Shown here piece after piece: positions 12,412 to 24,449 of a DNA stretch of 64,000 nucleotides. The position numbers were made by a program, and so were the translations under genes. Location of the stretch: contig NC_018389.1 in NCBI RefSeq assembly GCF_000208865.1, positions 744,001 to 808,000 on the forward strand, in the 5' to 3' direction. The notes beneath the pieces were generated by a model, which made no database searches, was not told where the DNA came from, and worked only from the letters and a program-made list of their open reading frames with translations. The stretch's first letter is position 1; the number at the start of each line of letters is the position of its first letter. The stretch is from Neospora caninum Liverpool. Taxonomy: Eukaryota; Apicomplexa; Conoidasida; Eucoccidiorida; Sarcocystidae.

Positions 12412-13955
12412 CTATGGTGGAGGTGCATGTGAATGCATGCATGCAGATGCAGAGAGATTGGAAACTCGCGTTCAGCGGCTTCAAAGTCCATTTTCTGCTT
12501 TATAAAACTCACGTTGCACGCGCCCTTCGAGGTCGTTGCAAAAGGAGCATATTTGAACTCGAGATTGATGCTGCCTCGATCCTGCGAAGCTGCCTTTGTG
12601 TTCGGGCGTGGGCCGTATCTGCGAGGTTCCCGCACAGACATTACAGCGTCGTTGTATAAAAGGATGAAAAAACCGGAAGCAACAACCAAGAGACGACGGA
12701 GATCCAAAACAAAAAAGCCGACACGATTTCTCCACGCATCCTCAAAACGCCTTACCATCCTCTGTTTTGTTACTCCTGCACTCGCTTATCATTCATCTCT
12801 ATAGACGTACCATCTACGTCTATCTATATATTTCTCTACATATATATATATATATATATGCATTTATATATTTTATATGTATATATATCATTAACTCTCT
12901 CTTCGTGTTTCTCTCACTCTATACATACGTATACATGCTTGGAGACGGATATATACGACTATCTGCATGCACATGTGCATGCTCGTGGTGGTTTGTGCAT
13001 GCAGCCAGGACCGTCTATGTGCACAGGTCGGTGGAAATGATCGGAATGAAGCCATTTCCAGGCTTTCTACTGGGTGTTTGTCTAGCGGTAGGACGCCTCG
13101 CTGCATCCCGCCTTCGAACTCACACGGCGCAGTTCAGTTTGGTTTTCCCCACAGAGACGAAGGCAGATCCCGTAGCGCCCGCCAGCGAGTGCGTTTGCAA
13201 GCCTGAAAAGACGCAGACACAGTCCTCGAACGATGATCGCCCCTGAGGCAGTCCACAACGGACTAACTAGCACGTGCTCAAAGCGGGTCTTTGCCGACGC
13301 TCCACCGCACCTCGACCACGTGTCCTGAATTGAGAGAGACGTCGACACAGTTCCCAAGCATGAAGAAGTCAACACGCGTTTGGAGAAAGACTATGCCGTG
13401 CAAGACGCCAACGACACAGGCAAGGGCAGTCTAGGACGTCTGTGGTTTACGGACATACATCTAGTCACACAGATACACATTAAGACAAAATATATATATG
13501 TCCATCTGGAAGTATATACAAACCCGGTTCTCTCTCTCCCGATATGTATGTACATGTGGATGAAAGGCCACGTTCTGTGCCTGTTATATTGAACGAAACT
13601 CTACGTGGCTTGGCGCACCGACAAACAGTCGACGAGCATTCGAGTATATATATATATATATGTATCTTGGGAGGATATACGAGAGCCAGAGGAAACGCAT
13701 ACTCGCTACCTGCTTGAGCAAAGATATGCACATATACACGGAAGTGGAAGAGCGTTTTTTTTGAGGGCCGAGCTTACACATGGTGCGCATTTCTTCGAAG
13801 TTGCGAGCATCATGTCTCTCGCGTCTCCTTGCAGCCTCCGTCAGCCGTTCGCGTGTGTTCGGCGACTCAGAGGGAAGCAAAGGAAGGCTGGCAATGCTTC
13901 CCTGGAGCACCGAAGCCTGTTTTAACGCGCAAGGAGTTGGTCCGGAGACACTCAT
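8673..13955 (-). CDS. MTR3: Exosome complex RNase PH-fold subunit, MTR3/EXOSC6-like
   Basis: Eight short minus-strand exons join in phase to 303 codons: 13955-13778, 13202-13124, 12618-12513, 11963-11843, 11356-11268, 10603-10535, 9541-9422 and 8822-8673. All introns are GT..AG and most acceptors follow strong pyrimidine tracts. The joined protein follows the RNase PH fold in order: [20 protein letters not shown], then [56 protein letters not shown], an LLDPDAD strand and a C-terminal helix. [10 protein letters not shown] and ALADAGIEM resemble EXOSC6/MTR3 more than RRP41 or RRP46. In other eukaryotes this is a catalytically dead ring subunit of the RNA exosome, used in rRNA processing and RNA decay. 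RRP46 is the main alternative. Exon joins are inferred, not supported by cDNA. Confidence 0.82.
9094..9126. repeat. (TA)n microsatellite
   Basis: Uninterrupted TA run in the last intron of the exosome-subunit gene. Confidence 0.9.
10346..10432. repeat. Pair of (TA)n microsatellites
   Basis: Two TA runs separated by about 25 bases, inside the intron between the sixth and seventh exons of the exosome-subunit gene. Confidence 0.9.
12283..12412. repeat. Compound (TA)n/(TACA)n microsatellite
   Basis: About 130 bases alternate between TA runs and TACA runs and end in about 13 TACA units. It lies in the intron between the third and fourth exons of the exosome-subunit gene. It creates long Ile/Tyr/His frames on both strands that are not genes. 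Confidence 0.95.
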
Positions 13956-15912
13956 GGTGGGCAGAAGGCGGCCCTGAGACGCAGTTGCGTGAACACCGGG
14001 GGAAAGAGAAGAGGCGGAGGAAGATCGCGTCAGGGAGGAGAGCGAGAAAGAGAAGACGGAAAGCCTAGGGCGCCTGCTGCCGCGCGGAACGGGCCCCCGA
14101 GAAGACGAGGGAAACTGAGAAAAAGAGAGACGGAGAGAGAGAGGCAGAGAGCGCGAAAGAGTGGAGAGACTGAAGGAGATACGTATGGGGGACTAGCCTT
14201 TTCTGACACAGGATTGCGTCCAGCGCTTTTCAGGAGAGGAGAGAGGGAACGGGCTGGAGACGGGGACGGTGAGAGAAAAGCCGGAGACACCGGGGAGGAG
14301 ACATTGGAGAGAAAGGGACGACAGAATGAAACGGAAGAGAGGCGCAAGTCACCGCAGACTCCCAAAAAGACGAGAGGAAAGCGCAAACAGCCGAGGGTAA
14401 ACACGCCGATTTGGCGGTTGGGTTTCGCGAAGGGCGGCAGGCGAGTAAAGGAGCGAGACGAGCAGTGCCGGCGAAAAGCAGAGAGAAGCAGACGATGTGT
14501 CGCCGGAAAGCAGAGAGAAGCAGACGATGTGTCGCCGGAAAGAGAGCTGCCGATCCTGAAGAGCGAAGGCCCTACGAAAAACGCGATGAGAGAATCGAAG
14601 ACAAGAGGAGAGGGAGACGGAAACCCGGTGCTCCTAACTCTGCGGCCAGCCGGTTTGTGTGTTGGTATACCGGGCGGAGTTGAAGAGAGGATCGGCCGAG
14701 ATGCGGGACTGTTAGAAGCCGGCAGCGAAACCCTAATCGCTCGCGAAATGTGTGAAGAAGGCCGGAGAGTGAGAGCCGAGTGCCAAGTCAAACATCGCGC
14801 GAAGATCGAGACAGCGTGGGAAAACGCGCGTGAATTTGAGCGCGATCTGCGCGCTGGGGGCTGGGTCCCTGCGCAAGAGGCGCTGACCGAGGCAGTTGTG
14901 TCGAGGGCGCTGTGAATCCCCTCGGGAGAAAGGGATGAGAGAGTGGCGAACTTTGGAGAGAAGAATGGGGGCGATTGGAGAGACGGTCCACACCTCTGTG
15001 TGGCTAGAGAAGCCGTCTCTCATCCCCGCAGTTGCACTCTGTGCCGCGCCTGAACACCACACGATTTGGACCTTACAAAAATGCCCGAGCTGACGACGAC
15101 CGGGGCCCACAGTGCTGGCCCGTCGGTGACTGTAAACAGCGCTCAAGACCAGGAGCAGAGCATCGCGCGCCGCTCGCTTTTCTGCGACGCGACAAAGTGC
15201 GCCTGCACATACCCCTATTTTGTGTGGGTTTGATGTGCGACACAGGCCACTCTTCTCGAGAATGGTGATTTTCGAAGGCAAACAGCCCCTGCCATTTCTG
15301 AGGAGTGAGGCACGGACCTCTTCCGTACCCAGTCCCCCCTTTTAGCGCGCGCGTCAGGCTGTGTCAGAGGGTATGTATGTAGCGCAGAGGGCCTCAGCGG
15401 CCCACTCTGTTGACACGGTAGCTCGTTCCGTTTCTGCCCCGTTCGCTTTTGTTCGACTGCTGGTTTCCTTGGCCGAAGACGGAGAGACGGTTTGCGGAAA
15501 ACGTCGCTTCCTCGTTCTCTTGTCGATTCCCGTGCGGCGGGTAACGCTCGCCCGTCCAGACTCAAACATGCCTCCGTGTCGCGCCGGGCAAGGGAGGCGG
15601 GGACGGAGAGCAAGACCGCAACGTGTGTGGTAACGGCCGTTTTCCTGTACAAGATCCACTTTCTGTTTGTATCTGAGAGCCAGGTGCCTTCGGTTTTCTA
15701 AAAGAACAAACCAGAGAACCTGGACCGCTTTTCAATGGCTCTCGCTGGCGACGCAAACGCCCTTTCCGGAACAAAGAGGTTCGCGGTTTGCTGGCCGGTG
15801 GACAGCGCCGGTCCGTCACCAACCTGTCGCAGGGAATTTGATGTTTCCCGGTTGTGCAGGCGGGAGGCGTAGTTGCCAGAGAACTAACTTCGCTCCTCTC
15901 AACTGGAGCATT
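13956..15912. promoter_or_regulatory. Divergent promoter region with polypurine tract
   Basis: This gap separates the minus-strand exosome-subunit gene from the plus-strand two-TM protein gene, so it should hold both promoters. From about 13995 to 14380 the plus strand is almost entirely purine (GA-rich). Open frames of 308 and 253 codons exist on the two strands, but their composition follows the purine skew and they lack recognisable motifs. No TATA box is evident; promoter function is inferred from the layout only. Confidence 0.5.
14475..14538. repeat. Two-copy 32-bp tandem repeat
   Basis: The segment running from AAAGCAGAGAG to GTGTCGCCGG occurs twice in tandem with a 32-base period, inside the divergent promoter region. 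Confidence 0.9.
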
Positions 15913-18900
15913 ATGGAACCCCCCGAGCCAGGATTCTGCTGCAGTAAGGAACTCACCGTTTCCCGTTGCCCGGGCTCTGGCTCACAGTTGAAGCCGGAAG
16001 CGGCTGAACGGACCGAGAGCACAGGCGCCTGGACCAGTGGTCTCGCGAAGGCGCTGCTTCTTGCCGTCACTTTCTCGGCCGGCTGGCTCTGCTCACGTTT
16101 CTCCAACGACTTCTCGAATGTTCAGAGGCACTCGCTGAGCCGCTCGGAGGTCGACGAGGTAAGGCGAAACCGGCAACTCTCACGGCGCGAAAAACGCGGC
16201 ATCTTTCGCACAAGCTTTTAAAATGCAGTCTGATCTCAGCGTGGGCATTCCAGTGCCCCTTCATCCTCTCGAGAGGAATGAATTCAGGTGTCTATACAGC
16301 TCACCGTCGTAGAGAGCCCGGTGCTTTCGCGGCGCCCTACAGTTATGCATTATCCTTTCCGTTCGTGAAGTCCCCCTTTACCAACGGCATTCAAGGCAAC
16401 TTGGCGAAGCCGCGTCTTGATCCGGTCAGCTGCGGAAAATGACGCTTCAGTGGTGCCAGGCGTGCCTTGAACAGTGACTGGTTGTCGACACGATGCCGGC
16501 GTCTAGAGATTTGTGCAGCCGCGGCATTTCCTTTGAGTGCCGAATGACGCGGAAGTCTTTCTTCTGAGTTTGCATCGGTTTCGTCCCGAAGCTTCTTTCC
16601 CTCGATCAGCTGAGGCGATCACGTGGTAGAAAGGATGCCGCACTCACCCCGGCCTCCTATTTGTTTGGTTTGCAGAATCACACCTCTCGTCCATACCTTC
16701 GAGCGGCGGACCTTCCACTGGAGACGTTTCTCGGCAGGGAACACTATGAGGCAGAGTCTCCTGACATCGTCACTTCGCTCTCTATGGAACCCAGGAGACT
16801 GGCGAATGCTCCGCAGGATGATTCTTCATCAGACATGTCTCAGGTTGCAGCCTCTGACAAGCCAGAAGAAGCCGTGCATCATCACAGGACTCTGGCATCA
16901 AACGCCAGCCTAAAAGATGAGCTTTTGCCGCAGAGGAAGAAAGATGGTGTCAAGCTCCGTAAGTTGTCTACGGTTTTCAGGGGTCGTCCGCCGGACATCA
17001 CTCGTTCCTCCGATACGTTGTGGAAATCCGAGACGAAGTGTTTCCTAAACGTTATGTGCTGAAGCGGAAGTCTGTTCTCTGGCGGAGTCCGATCCAGAAC
17101 AAGGGAGAAGTAACCCGTAGGACTTACGGAATACCCTCTGTTCAATGTGGGGGACCCCGCTTAATGGGTTGCGTGTTCCTGCGCCGTGTTTGTTTGGCAT
17201 ATCAAGTTGTAAAAGTCGGGGGTGTACCTAGTTTTGTATGCGCTCTCTCTGCCTTCAGGCGTTCTGAACCCTCACGTGTTCCGAGCAGAATTGTGTCAGT
17301 TTCTGAGGATCGGTGACGCACAGATCAAGTCGTGGTATGCGCTGCTGGTTCTGTACATTGCGGAGTGGCCTGCGTACGCGCAAGTGGGAAACGGAGGCGA
17401 ACGCTTCACAGACCAACTGCGAGCGTTCTCGGAGAACTTCGTCGCTCCGGAGCGCACCACACTTCAAGGCCGGGCCATCTTCCAGGATGAGATCGACTGC
17501 GGAACGCCAAAGGTCTTCAAAGAGGGGGTGAGAGTTCGGCTCACCGCGGAGCTCGCGAAAGGGCGTGGGTAGCGGGGATCGAGAAACCTGCGCTTGCTGC
17601 CACGCTCAGGGACGATGCCGGCTTTGTGTTGTGGCCGATATGTTGTGTACTCAGCTGGATGTCATCAAGGGGGGCATTCACAATTTCGACGATCTCGTTC
17701 GGATCTTGAAGACTGTGGCGAGGACTGAACCGGATTTTGCCAACCTCTTAGATTACACGCAGTACTTCAAGCTGCCGACGAGAGCTGCAGTCACCGGCTT
17801 TGCCATGATTTTACGAACGGCGTTCGAGGGCATGGTGTTTAGCTTCTGCAGGACGCTATTCCTCAAGAACAGCACGAAAGGTAGGCTGCGGTCTTCAAAA
17901 CGTCGAATCGTTTGCGTATCCTTTTCTGCCGTCGGCGTTTTGATACAAAACAGGCAGGAGGTAGGCCACGGCGCTGACTCATTGTATCTTTCGTCTACAC
18001 ACACAGCCACGATGGCGACCCCTGCTTAGTCCTCGACATGGCGTGTTTGTCTTCTCAGGGAACTTCACTCGGAACGAGTTGTACAGCAACGTCGTGTGGC
18101 TTTATCACCGCAACCAAACGCAGTACTGGATGCTGCTGCTGGTGGCGAAGATCATCAAGCAGATTGTCTCAGCGAGGTAAGAAGGCGTCGACGATGTGCG
18201 CATTCCGCGCAAGGGAACCGTATGTCGCTACGCTCTGCCGCCCCGGTTTAGCGTGTCTCAGAGGAACGAAGCAACTATTTTATACGCCCTTTGCACAGAT
18301 TAGGTTATCCCGTGAGGGGTTGCCGAAGGGTAAGACCTCGGCAGCTCCCGTTGCTGAGCCTACGTCAGACTAACGCTGTCGAACATGCTGAAGTGGAATG
18401 CAAGCTTGAGAAAGAACCCCTGCGCCCGATGGGGGAGCTCTTTGTTGTTCTGGACGTCTGACGGCAGATCGAGTTCAGGGTTGGTGCAGTTGTTTGTGAG
18501 GTGTCGATGCTAGAGTTCAGAGGTGATGGCGAACAATCGTGAGACCAGCGCTTGCATGCATTCTGCTGTGCGCTGAAATACAGGCCACACAGCGGAATCA
18601 TCATTCTCAAAAGTGTAACAACGCTTCGTCCTGACAACAACGTTGCTGGCGAGAATTCGGAAAGAGGGCCCATCTTGGAGACGCTGTACGGTGTGGGGGC
18701 TTACAGCGCATTGCAACATATCGTTGCGGGGAATATACAGAAGAAGCTGGAGATGTCTCTGTCGCGGTTTCAGAATCTGTCGACGGAAAGGGGCATGCTG
18801 AGTACAGCCAAAAGTGTGCTTCAGCCGAAGGTCTTTGTAACCGGGTACTACGCGAAGAATGCACGGGGAGCTCACGTGGAGGAGGGATTGTTCGGCATGG

Positions 18901-20859
18901 AGGTAGAAAGCGAGACACTGAACGAATTGAAGGAAGACTTGCGTCCAAACAGCGTTCTCCTTCAAATTTCCTTGGTAGACGAGTGGAACTTCAAGGATCC
19001 TAAAGAGTGGCCAGATCCTCGAACAAGTGAAATTGGCGTGTTGACAGCGCATACGGCCGTGCAGATACTGCGGGCAGAGTTGGAGTGGGATCCCTCCTTG
19101 GGCTCTCTCGGAGCCTTCTCTGTCGCGTATACCGGTTTCACCGACATGTACTCTCGCCAGCGGTCAGACCCAGAGAACCATTTCGATCCCGACGTTCATC
19201 TTCTGGTTGTTGACGAAATTGCGCGTTTCAGCAAGACGGGCGCAGAAGAGGGGTGTAAGAACAAGATAGGCAATCTGATTGCCGAGGAACCTCTGCATAT
19301 CAAAAGGGTTTTTGATCGCGATCGCATATCTGTCAAGGGAACTGCGAAAATCCTCCCTGGCAGCGACGTTTTTATGAGAGGCAACTTCGGGCTTGGCCTC
19401 TCTCTCGAGCTTCAGCGTGAGGCCGAAAAGCTTCTCCGCCCAGGCGCCATTATGATCCATGTGTATATCAAAGGATTAGGAAAAATGACTTCCGAGACCA
19501 ACGACCTTGATCTCACAGCAAGTGAGATGGTGAACCGTCTTCTGCTGCGTTCGCGAGGATACTACGAGATCCCTGTTGTCAAAACCGTTACCGTCACCGG
19601 TCTCCAGGTAAGCCCCTAGGTTGAAGATCCAGTGCTGTCTTCTAAAGGCCTTCTGTCTTCGCCGCGGTGTAGGAAAGTGTGACTGAAGCCAGCGCGTGGC
19701 AATAGCGAAACCCAGCTATCTCCGACTGCTGTAACTCGCTCGGATAGTTCCGTTACCATTGAGACCAAACGATCGCGGTCTTTCGCTTTTTCTCGCACTT
19801 TCGGTGCCTGCCGGTGTTGTAGTCGGTAGCAGCGAGTCATCTTGAGAAATGACTATGAATCAGATAATCACGCGACAGTAGTAAATCACACGTCCCCTAA
19901 TCAGTGACGACACGATTGCCAGCAGTAGGGGGATGTAGGGCGAAGCAGTGACCGTAGACAAGCGGATTTTGTCGCTACCTGTGCTACGGTATTTCACTAT
20001 GTTTTCACGGTCCAGTGAGGAGTTTGATTGGCGCGTACCAGTAACTGTTCAAAAAGAATCTTGCGGGCTTTCCCAGTCCCCTTGGCAGGCTCAAGAATGA
20101 TGTGTGCTCGTACATCTTCTCTCGTTTCTTCACGCTCCGACAGGAGCCCTTGCACGACCGAGTGTTTTTCCGGGTGAACCCGGCTCCGTTAATTTCCCCG
20201 TGTTTCTAGCAGTCCCCGCCTCTATTTATCGTGGTCTACTTGTCCGGAACCTCTCGTTCCGACGACATGTGTCCGCTTTGTTTTTCCTGCAGACTGTGGA
20301 GGCGCGTGCGGTCGTCAACTGTAGCAACAAGGTCCCAGAATGGGTCGTGGTGGTTTCTTCGTGCAGCGTTGCGGTGTTCTTCATCGTCGTTATCGGCGTG
20401 CTCATGTATCACGACCAACTGAAGTTGCCGTGGTGGCTGAACTGCATATGCAGCAGCAGCTCTCCATGGGGGGGGGATGCAGGAGACATCAGCAGGGATC
20501 CAACCGCGGTGGAACTGCCTGGCGAATACGACAAAGCAAGTCTCCCCGAATTGACAACGGTGGACGGGTCGGCAGACGGGACCGGTTACGATGAAATCGA
20601 CGGCCGTGGTTGGCTGCCTGCGACGGCGAAATGGGTTGGCGACAAAAGCCTTTCCGTGCACAAATGCTCAGCGATCTGCGACCCTCACAGACGGGTGTCA
20701 GGTGGTCAGTCCACTCGAGCCTCTTTTAGCTGTGTGCACCCAGAGACGGGGAGACCCGTGGGCGAGCGCGTTTTCTCGAGGCCAGACAACTTCATTCAAG
20801 TGCATTCCAGTGCACCTGTTGCGTCCCGGAAGACAACAGCTGGAGATGAGAAACACTGA
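15913..20859 (+). CDS. Unidentified 910-residue protein with N-terminal anchor and C-terminal membrane segment
   Basis: Seven exons join in phase to 911 codons: 15913-16158, 16676-16958, 17259-17527, 17655-17880, 18059-18176, 18584-19607 and 20293-20859 (TGA). I chose the ATG at 15913 because it has A at -3 and G at +4; an in-frame ATG at 15841 would add 24 residues but has a weak context. Residues about 40-60 (from AWTSGLAKALLLAV to GWLC) form a signal-anchor-like helix. Residues about 737-761 (PEWVVVVSSCSVAVFFIVVI onward) form a second membrane helix, followed by a 150-residue hydrophilic tail. The large middle region is folded-looking and is mostly encoded by the 341-codon sixth exon. I recognise no family. 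A secretory, vacuolar or pellicle membrane role is only an inference. Confidence 0.75.
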
Positions 20860-23618
20860 GAATCCACTAAGTGTCGAGACACCGAAGTCGGTACTTTTGG
20901 GTATCCGTGGGGGAGTCTCGCCGGAAGAAGAGGTTTACTTCCTCCAGTCGGCCAGGATCGCAGTGATTCGATCGGACCAAGAAAGTCGCACACTTACTGA
21001 GACAGTTTCAACTTTCTAAAGGCAAAGCTCGCGTTACAACTGGACGAGAAAAAACCTGGGAAAACGCGTCTCATTCGCAGAACCTTGTACCGTCAATCCC
21101 CAAATAGGACTTCGACAACAACGCCGGGACGTGTGCAGAGACTCCTGCGGCAACGCCATAGGCGAAGGTCGTCAAAGAACATGTCTTCTCCAGTGGCTCT
21201 GAATCTGAAAGGGGGGACTTTTTTCGATGTAGCGCTTGACAGTTGCTTCCGGTCTTCTGCGTCCACCAGCTCTTTTTTTCGCTCGCGCGCGACTGTTCCT
21301 CACACTTTCGAGTCTCCGCATTTTAGAAGTGATATCCAGCAAATCGCCCCTGTAGAGGCTTCGATTTCGTTGGAGCAACTCAGCGGCTGTCCTTTTATTT
21401 GCAGGGGGTCGGTCGGTATCATTTTCAGGACTGCCTGGCTTCCAGGCTATGCTTTGCGGCTGGATATTTGTCGTCTCGAAATGTTTTCTTTCCGAAGTGG
21501 TGACAGGGAATGCGCCTGCTTCTGTTGCGTAGTCCAGAGAGCTCTATCTCGGTGTTGAATGCCAGGTTTGCTGTCAACAGTCTCTAAGATGACCGTGACA
21601 AATTTCTTTTTTCTTTCGTCTCAGAGGGCGAGTGTTCTCTGCTTTTTTTGTTCACCTTCCCTGGTTTGTATTCATGTCTCCGCTTTCATTCTCAACACAA
21701 GGGATTCGTAGGGCCCTATCAGGGTGTTTCGCCGGCTGTTACGTTGCAGACAAAGGGGGGAAACGTTGTGAGGCCGATGTGGGTAGGGTACATTTCTGGC
21801 GCTTTTTTAACGCGTATATCTATACAGGGCTTTGTGGGGGCTTGGGGCGGGGACGTATCTCTACCCTGTAGCGCACAAAACCCTGAAATGTTCCCACAGG
21901 CTGAGCTGCTTGTTTATATTTCTCGTGCTTCACTCGTTCACCGATGCTGTGAAACAGGATGCGCGGGTTCAATGCGCAAGATTTTAGCCTGCTGTGTATT
22001 AGAGAGAAACAAGAGCCGAATGCGTGTGAACTAGGCTCGGACAGTCGCCGTGCATATGTTGTGGCGAACTTGTTCATTCAACAATGACCTCGCTGTAGTT
22101 TTTTCACCAAAAGAAAACAGCTCTTGGTGAATTCCTTCTTTTCTCTCTTTGCACATCGACACAGCCAATCACGATCGGGTTGAATAAAGCACAGTGCAGG
22201 CCATCCGAAGCAAAGTTTGGCGTCAAACGCGGCGGTGTGCTTGTGCATCTGCACATGTTTCAGAAGGAGACGGTCCAATCACGGGGCCACATTGGCCGAC
22301 CACGCCTAGCTCTCCTAGAGTTTCTGCTGAATACCGAACAAGATTATATAGGTGTCCCTTTCTCTGACCGTTAACCGTCTTGGTGCAGTCTGTCTCTTGT
22401 GCAAGAGAACGCATAGAACATCACACTCCCCATCCAAAACTGACGTATCAAGTGGCATAGCGCGAGCGTTAAGCTCGAGGTCCTTACTCGTGTAACGCCA
22501 CAGCGGTGTGAGCCGGCCTCACACCCTGCCGCATCAGTAGGCGACAGGACTGACTTCGCTTTGCACCTTATCTTCAGCTTCGCAGTGAGCACCATACGGG
22601 TTTTCTCTTTCCATGACTGCAGGCAGCGACACTTGCTTAGTGAGAGAAAAAAAGCGATGTGCTAATCTCCCCCTGGCGTGGATAGGTGCGTACAGGCAGG
22701 TTGGGAGGGGCTATACCAAACCAACTGGATCATTTCCTGCGGCCACTAGCGCCGACAGTACATGTGAAAACACAAGGTTGTGCCTCCTTGGCTTTTTCGG
22801 GTTTCTTCTGCTTAAAGTGGCTGTGCCCGATAGGCAGTTATCGCGATGAGCTCACGACCTTGCCACGTTTTGGAGAGGCGAGCGGACTGTCTTGCCCGTT
22901 TCGCCAGGGTAACGTGTTACCACCAACCGCGGAAACTTCTTCGTATAAACATCTTGGCAAACTCTTTTGCATAGATGTTTTTCTGTGTTGAGAAATGTAC
23001 GCATTTGAATGTAAGCAGGCATGCATGCACCAGAACCGTCAGGCACAGTGGGACAGATCACGCTTACAACGAGAAGCGGACCCCCTTCGGAATAAAAGCT
23101 CCTCTGTTCTCATCTGCCGAGACCCACATTCAAACGCTAGGTAAACTACACGCGGCCGGCCCCTGCGCTGTTGATAGTGCCACCCAAAGGCTGCCTCATA
23201 ATCACTCGCCTTTCCTGTTGCGGGGGTTCCGAAACAGAGAGTCTCACGGTCACGAAACGTTCTTCCCCAACAAATACGCGTCGGATGGTTGCGGCTAAAT
23301 AGCAAACTGGAAAGCGGAGTTACACGACAGCATCGGAGTTCGACTATGGCGGGATATCCATCGACTAAATGACACACCGTGGACTTGTCAGATACACACG
23401 TAAACTACGTGTGCGTGGTACATTCTCGCCGACCTCCGACATCCTTCTTTGCATGCTTCCCGCCTTCGTAGGTGGCTGAAAAACACGAACGGAGAGTCTA
23501 CCTTTACCGCCGCGAGGCTGTCTCCTGCCGTGCATGTCTGTAAAGTGGCTAGATAAACAGTCTAGCCCTAGAACAGAAGAACGCATGGCGCTCCCGTTCC
23601 TCGGCGTTTTTTCGTAGC
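20860..23618. other. Convergent intergenic region
   Basis: The flanking genes point toward each other, so both 3' UTRs should be here. Short open frames occur in all six frames, but I see no splice-consistent or motif-bearing gene. Confidence 0.45.
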
Positions 23619-24449
23619 CTAATTGGTGCCCTTTTTATTCTTGCGGAAATTCGACCTCTCAACAAGGGAGCGTTCACGTTCTTCTTTGCTCCTTAAATAT
23701 CTCATTCCTCCTACTCCCAAGGTGATAAGCGCCAGAGGCAGTCCCAAAATGTTCAGTCCATAGAGGGTGGCAGCTGCGAGCATTGTTTTCACACCCCTGA
23801 CTTCAGGGAGAGGCTGATGGTCCGTTAGCTTCAAGTCTCTCAGCTTCTCACTTAAACCCGCAATGACGGCGTCAGGCTCAGATTCGCTGCCTCGTCGTTT
23901 CTTCGCGGGTTTCGGGCGTGGTCTGTAACCGCCGTGTCTTTCCTCTTCACCACTGTGCCTGACCTCGTCATCGTGTGGGCCTCTGTACTCAGTGTCGTAT
24001 GCGTGCTGTGGCGACGCAGCACGGGGCGGACTCTCCCGGATGCCTGGCTCCTGTCTTCCATGCACCATGAAACCTTCTTCCTCCTTCGCAGGGGCTCGGT
24101 GAGGATACAGCCCTTGGTGCGGGTCGGTTGGATCGCCGTAATAACCTGGGACCGGGCCCAAACCGGGAGAGAAACTCGACGCGGGCTGCTGCGATGATAA
24201 ACCGTACGGACTAGTCAGCCGTGCCGCTGGGCCAGAGAAAGCCTGCTGCGAGGGCCCCCCAGAAAACGCGCCAAGGCCGCCGCTGAACCCTGGCCCCCGT
24301 GAAGCCGAATTATCGTAGGCGCCATAGGGAAAAGTATCTTGCGGAGGTGGACTGTAGAAGCCGCCTGCGGCCTGCGCTGTCGCCAAGCTGAGACTGGCCC
24401 ACAGACTGCAGACGACAGTCTTGCGGAAAGACGGAACGGAGTCGGCCAT
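23619..24449 (-). CDS. Secreted Pro/Gly-rich single-TM protein, dense-granule-like
   Basis: A single minus-strand exon of 276 codons. The first 28 residues form a signal peptide: a basic start, then VVCSLWASLSLATAQA. Residues about 30-125 are a low-complexity Gly/Pro/Ser/Tyr-rich stretch. A charged, basic region follows (RPKPAKKRRG near residue 180). One hydrophobic helix lies at about 226-248 (LYGLNILGLPLALITLGVGG). The tail is short and very basic (KEERERSLVERSNFRKNKK). Signal peptide, disordered body, one late TM and basic tail is the layout of several Toxoplasma dense granule (GRA) proteins delivered to the parasitophorous vacuole. I cannot match it to a named GRA. It could instead be a microneme or surface protein. 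Confidence 0.78.
   Translation of the reverse strand: MADSVPSFRKTVVCSLWASLSLATAQAAGGFYSPPPQDTFPYGAYDNSASRGPGFSGGLGAFSGGPSQQAFSGPAARLTSPYGLSSQQPASSFSPGLGPVPGYYGDPTDPHQGLYPHRAPAKEEEGFMVHGRQEPGIRESPPRAASPQHAYDTEYRGPHDDEVRHSGEEERHGGYRPRPKPAKKRRGSESEPDAVIAGLSEKLRDLKLTDHQPLPEVRGVKTMLAAATLYGLNILGLPLALITLGVGGMRYLRSKEERERSLVERSNFRKNKKGTN

Noticed and set aside
12283..12412. Possible CRISPR-like or coding repeat array
   Set aside because: It is a simple TA/TACA microsatellite without spacers, in a eukaryotic intron.
13989..14915. 308-codon plus-strand frame
   Set aside because: It consists of Glu, Arg, Lys and Gly driven by the polypurine tract; no motif and no splice signals.
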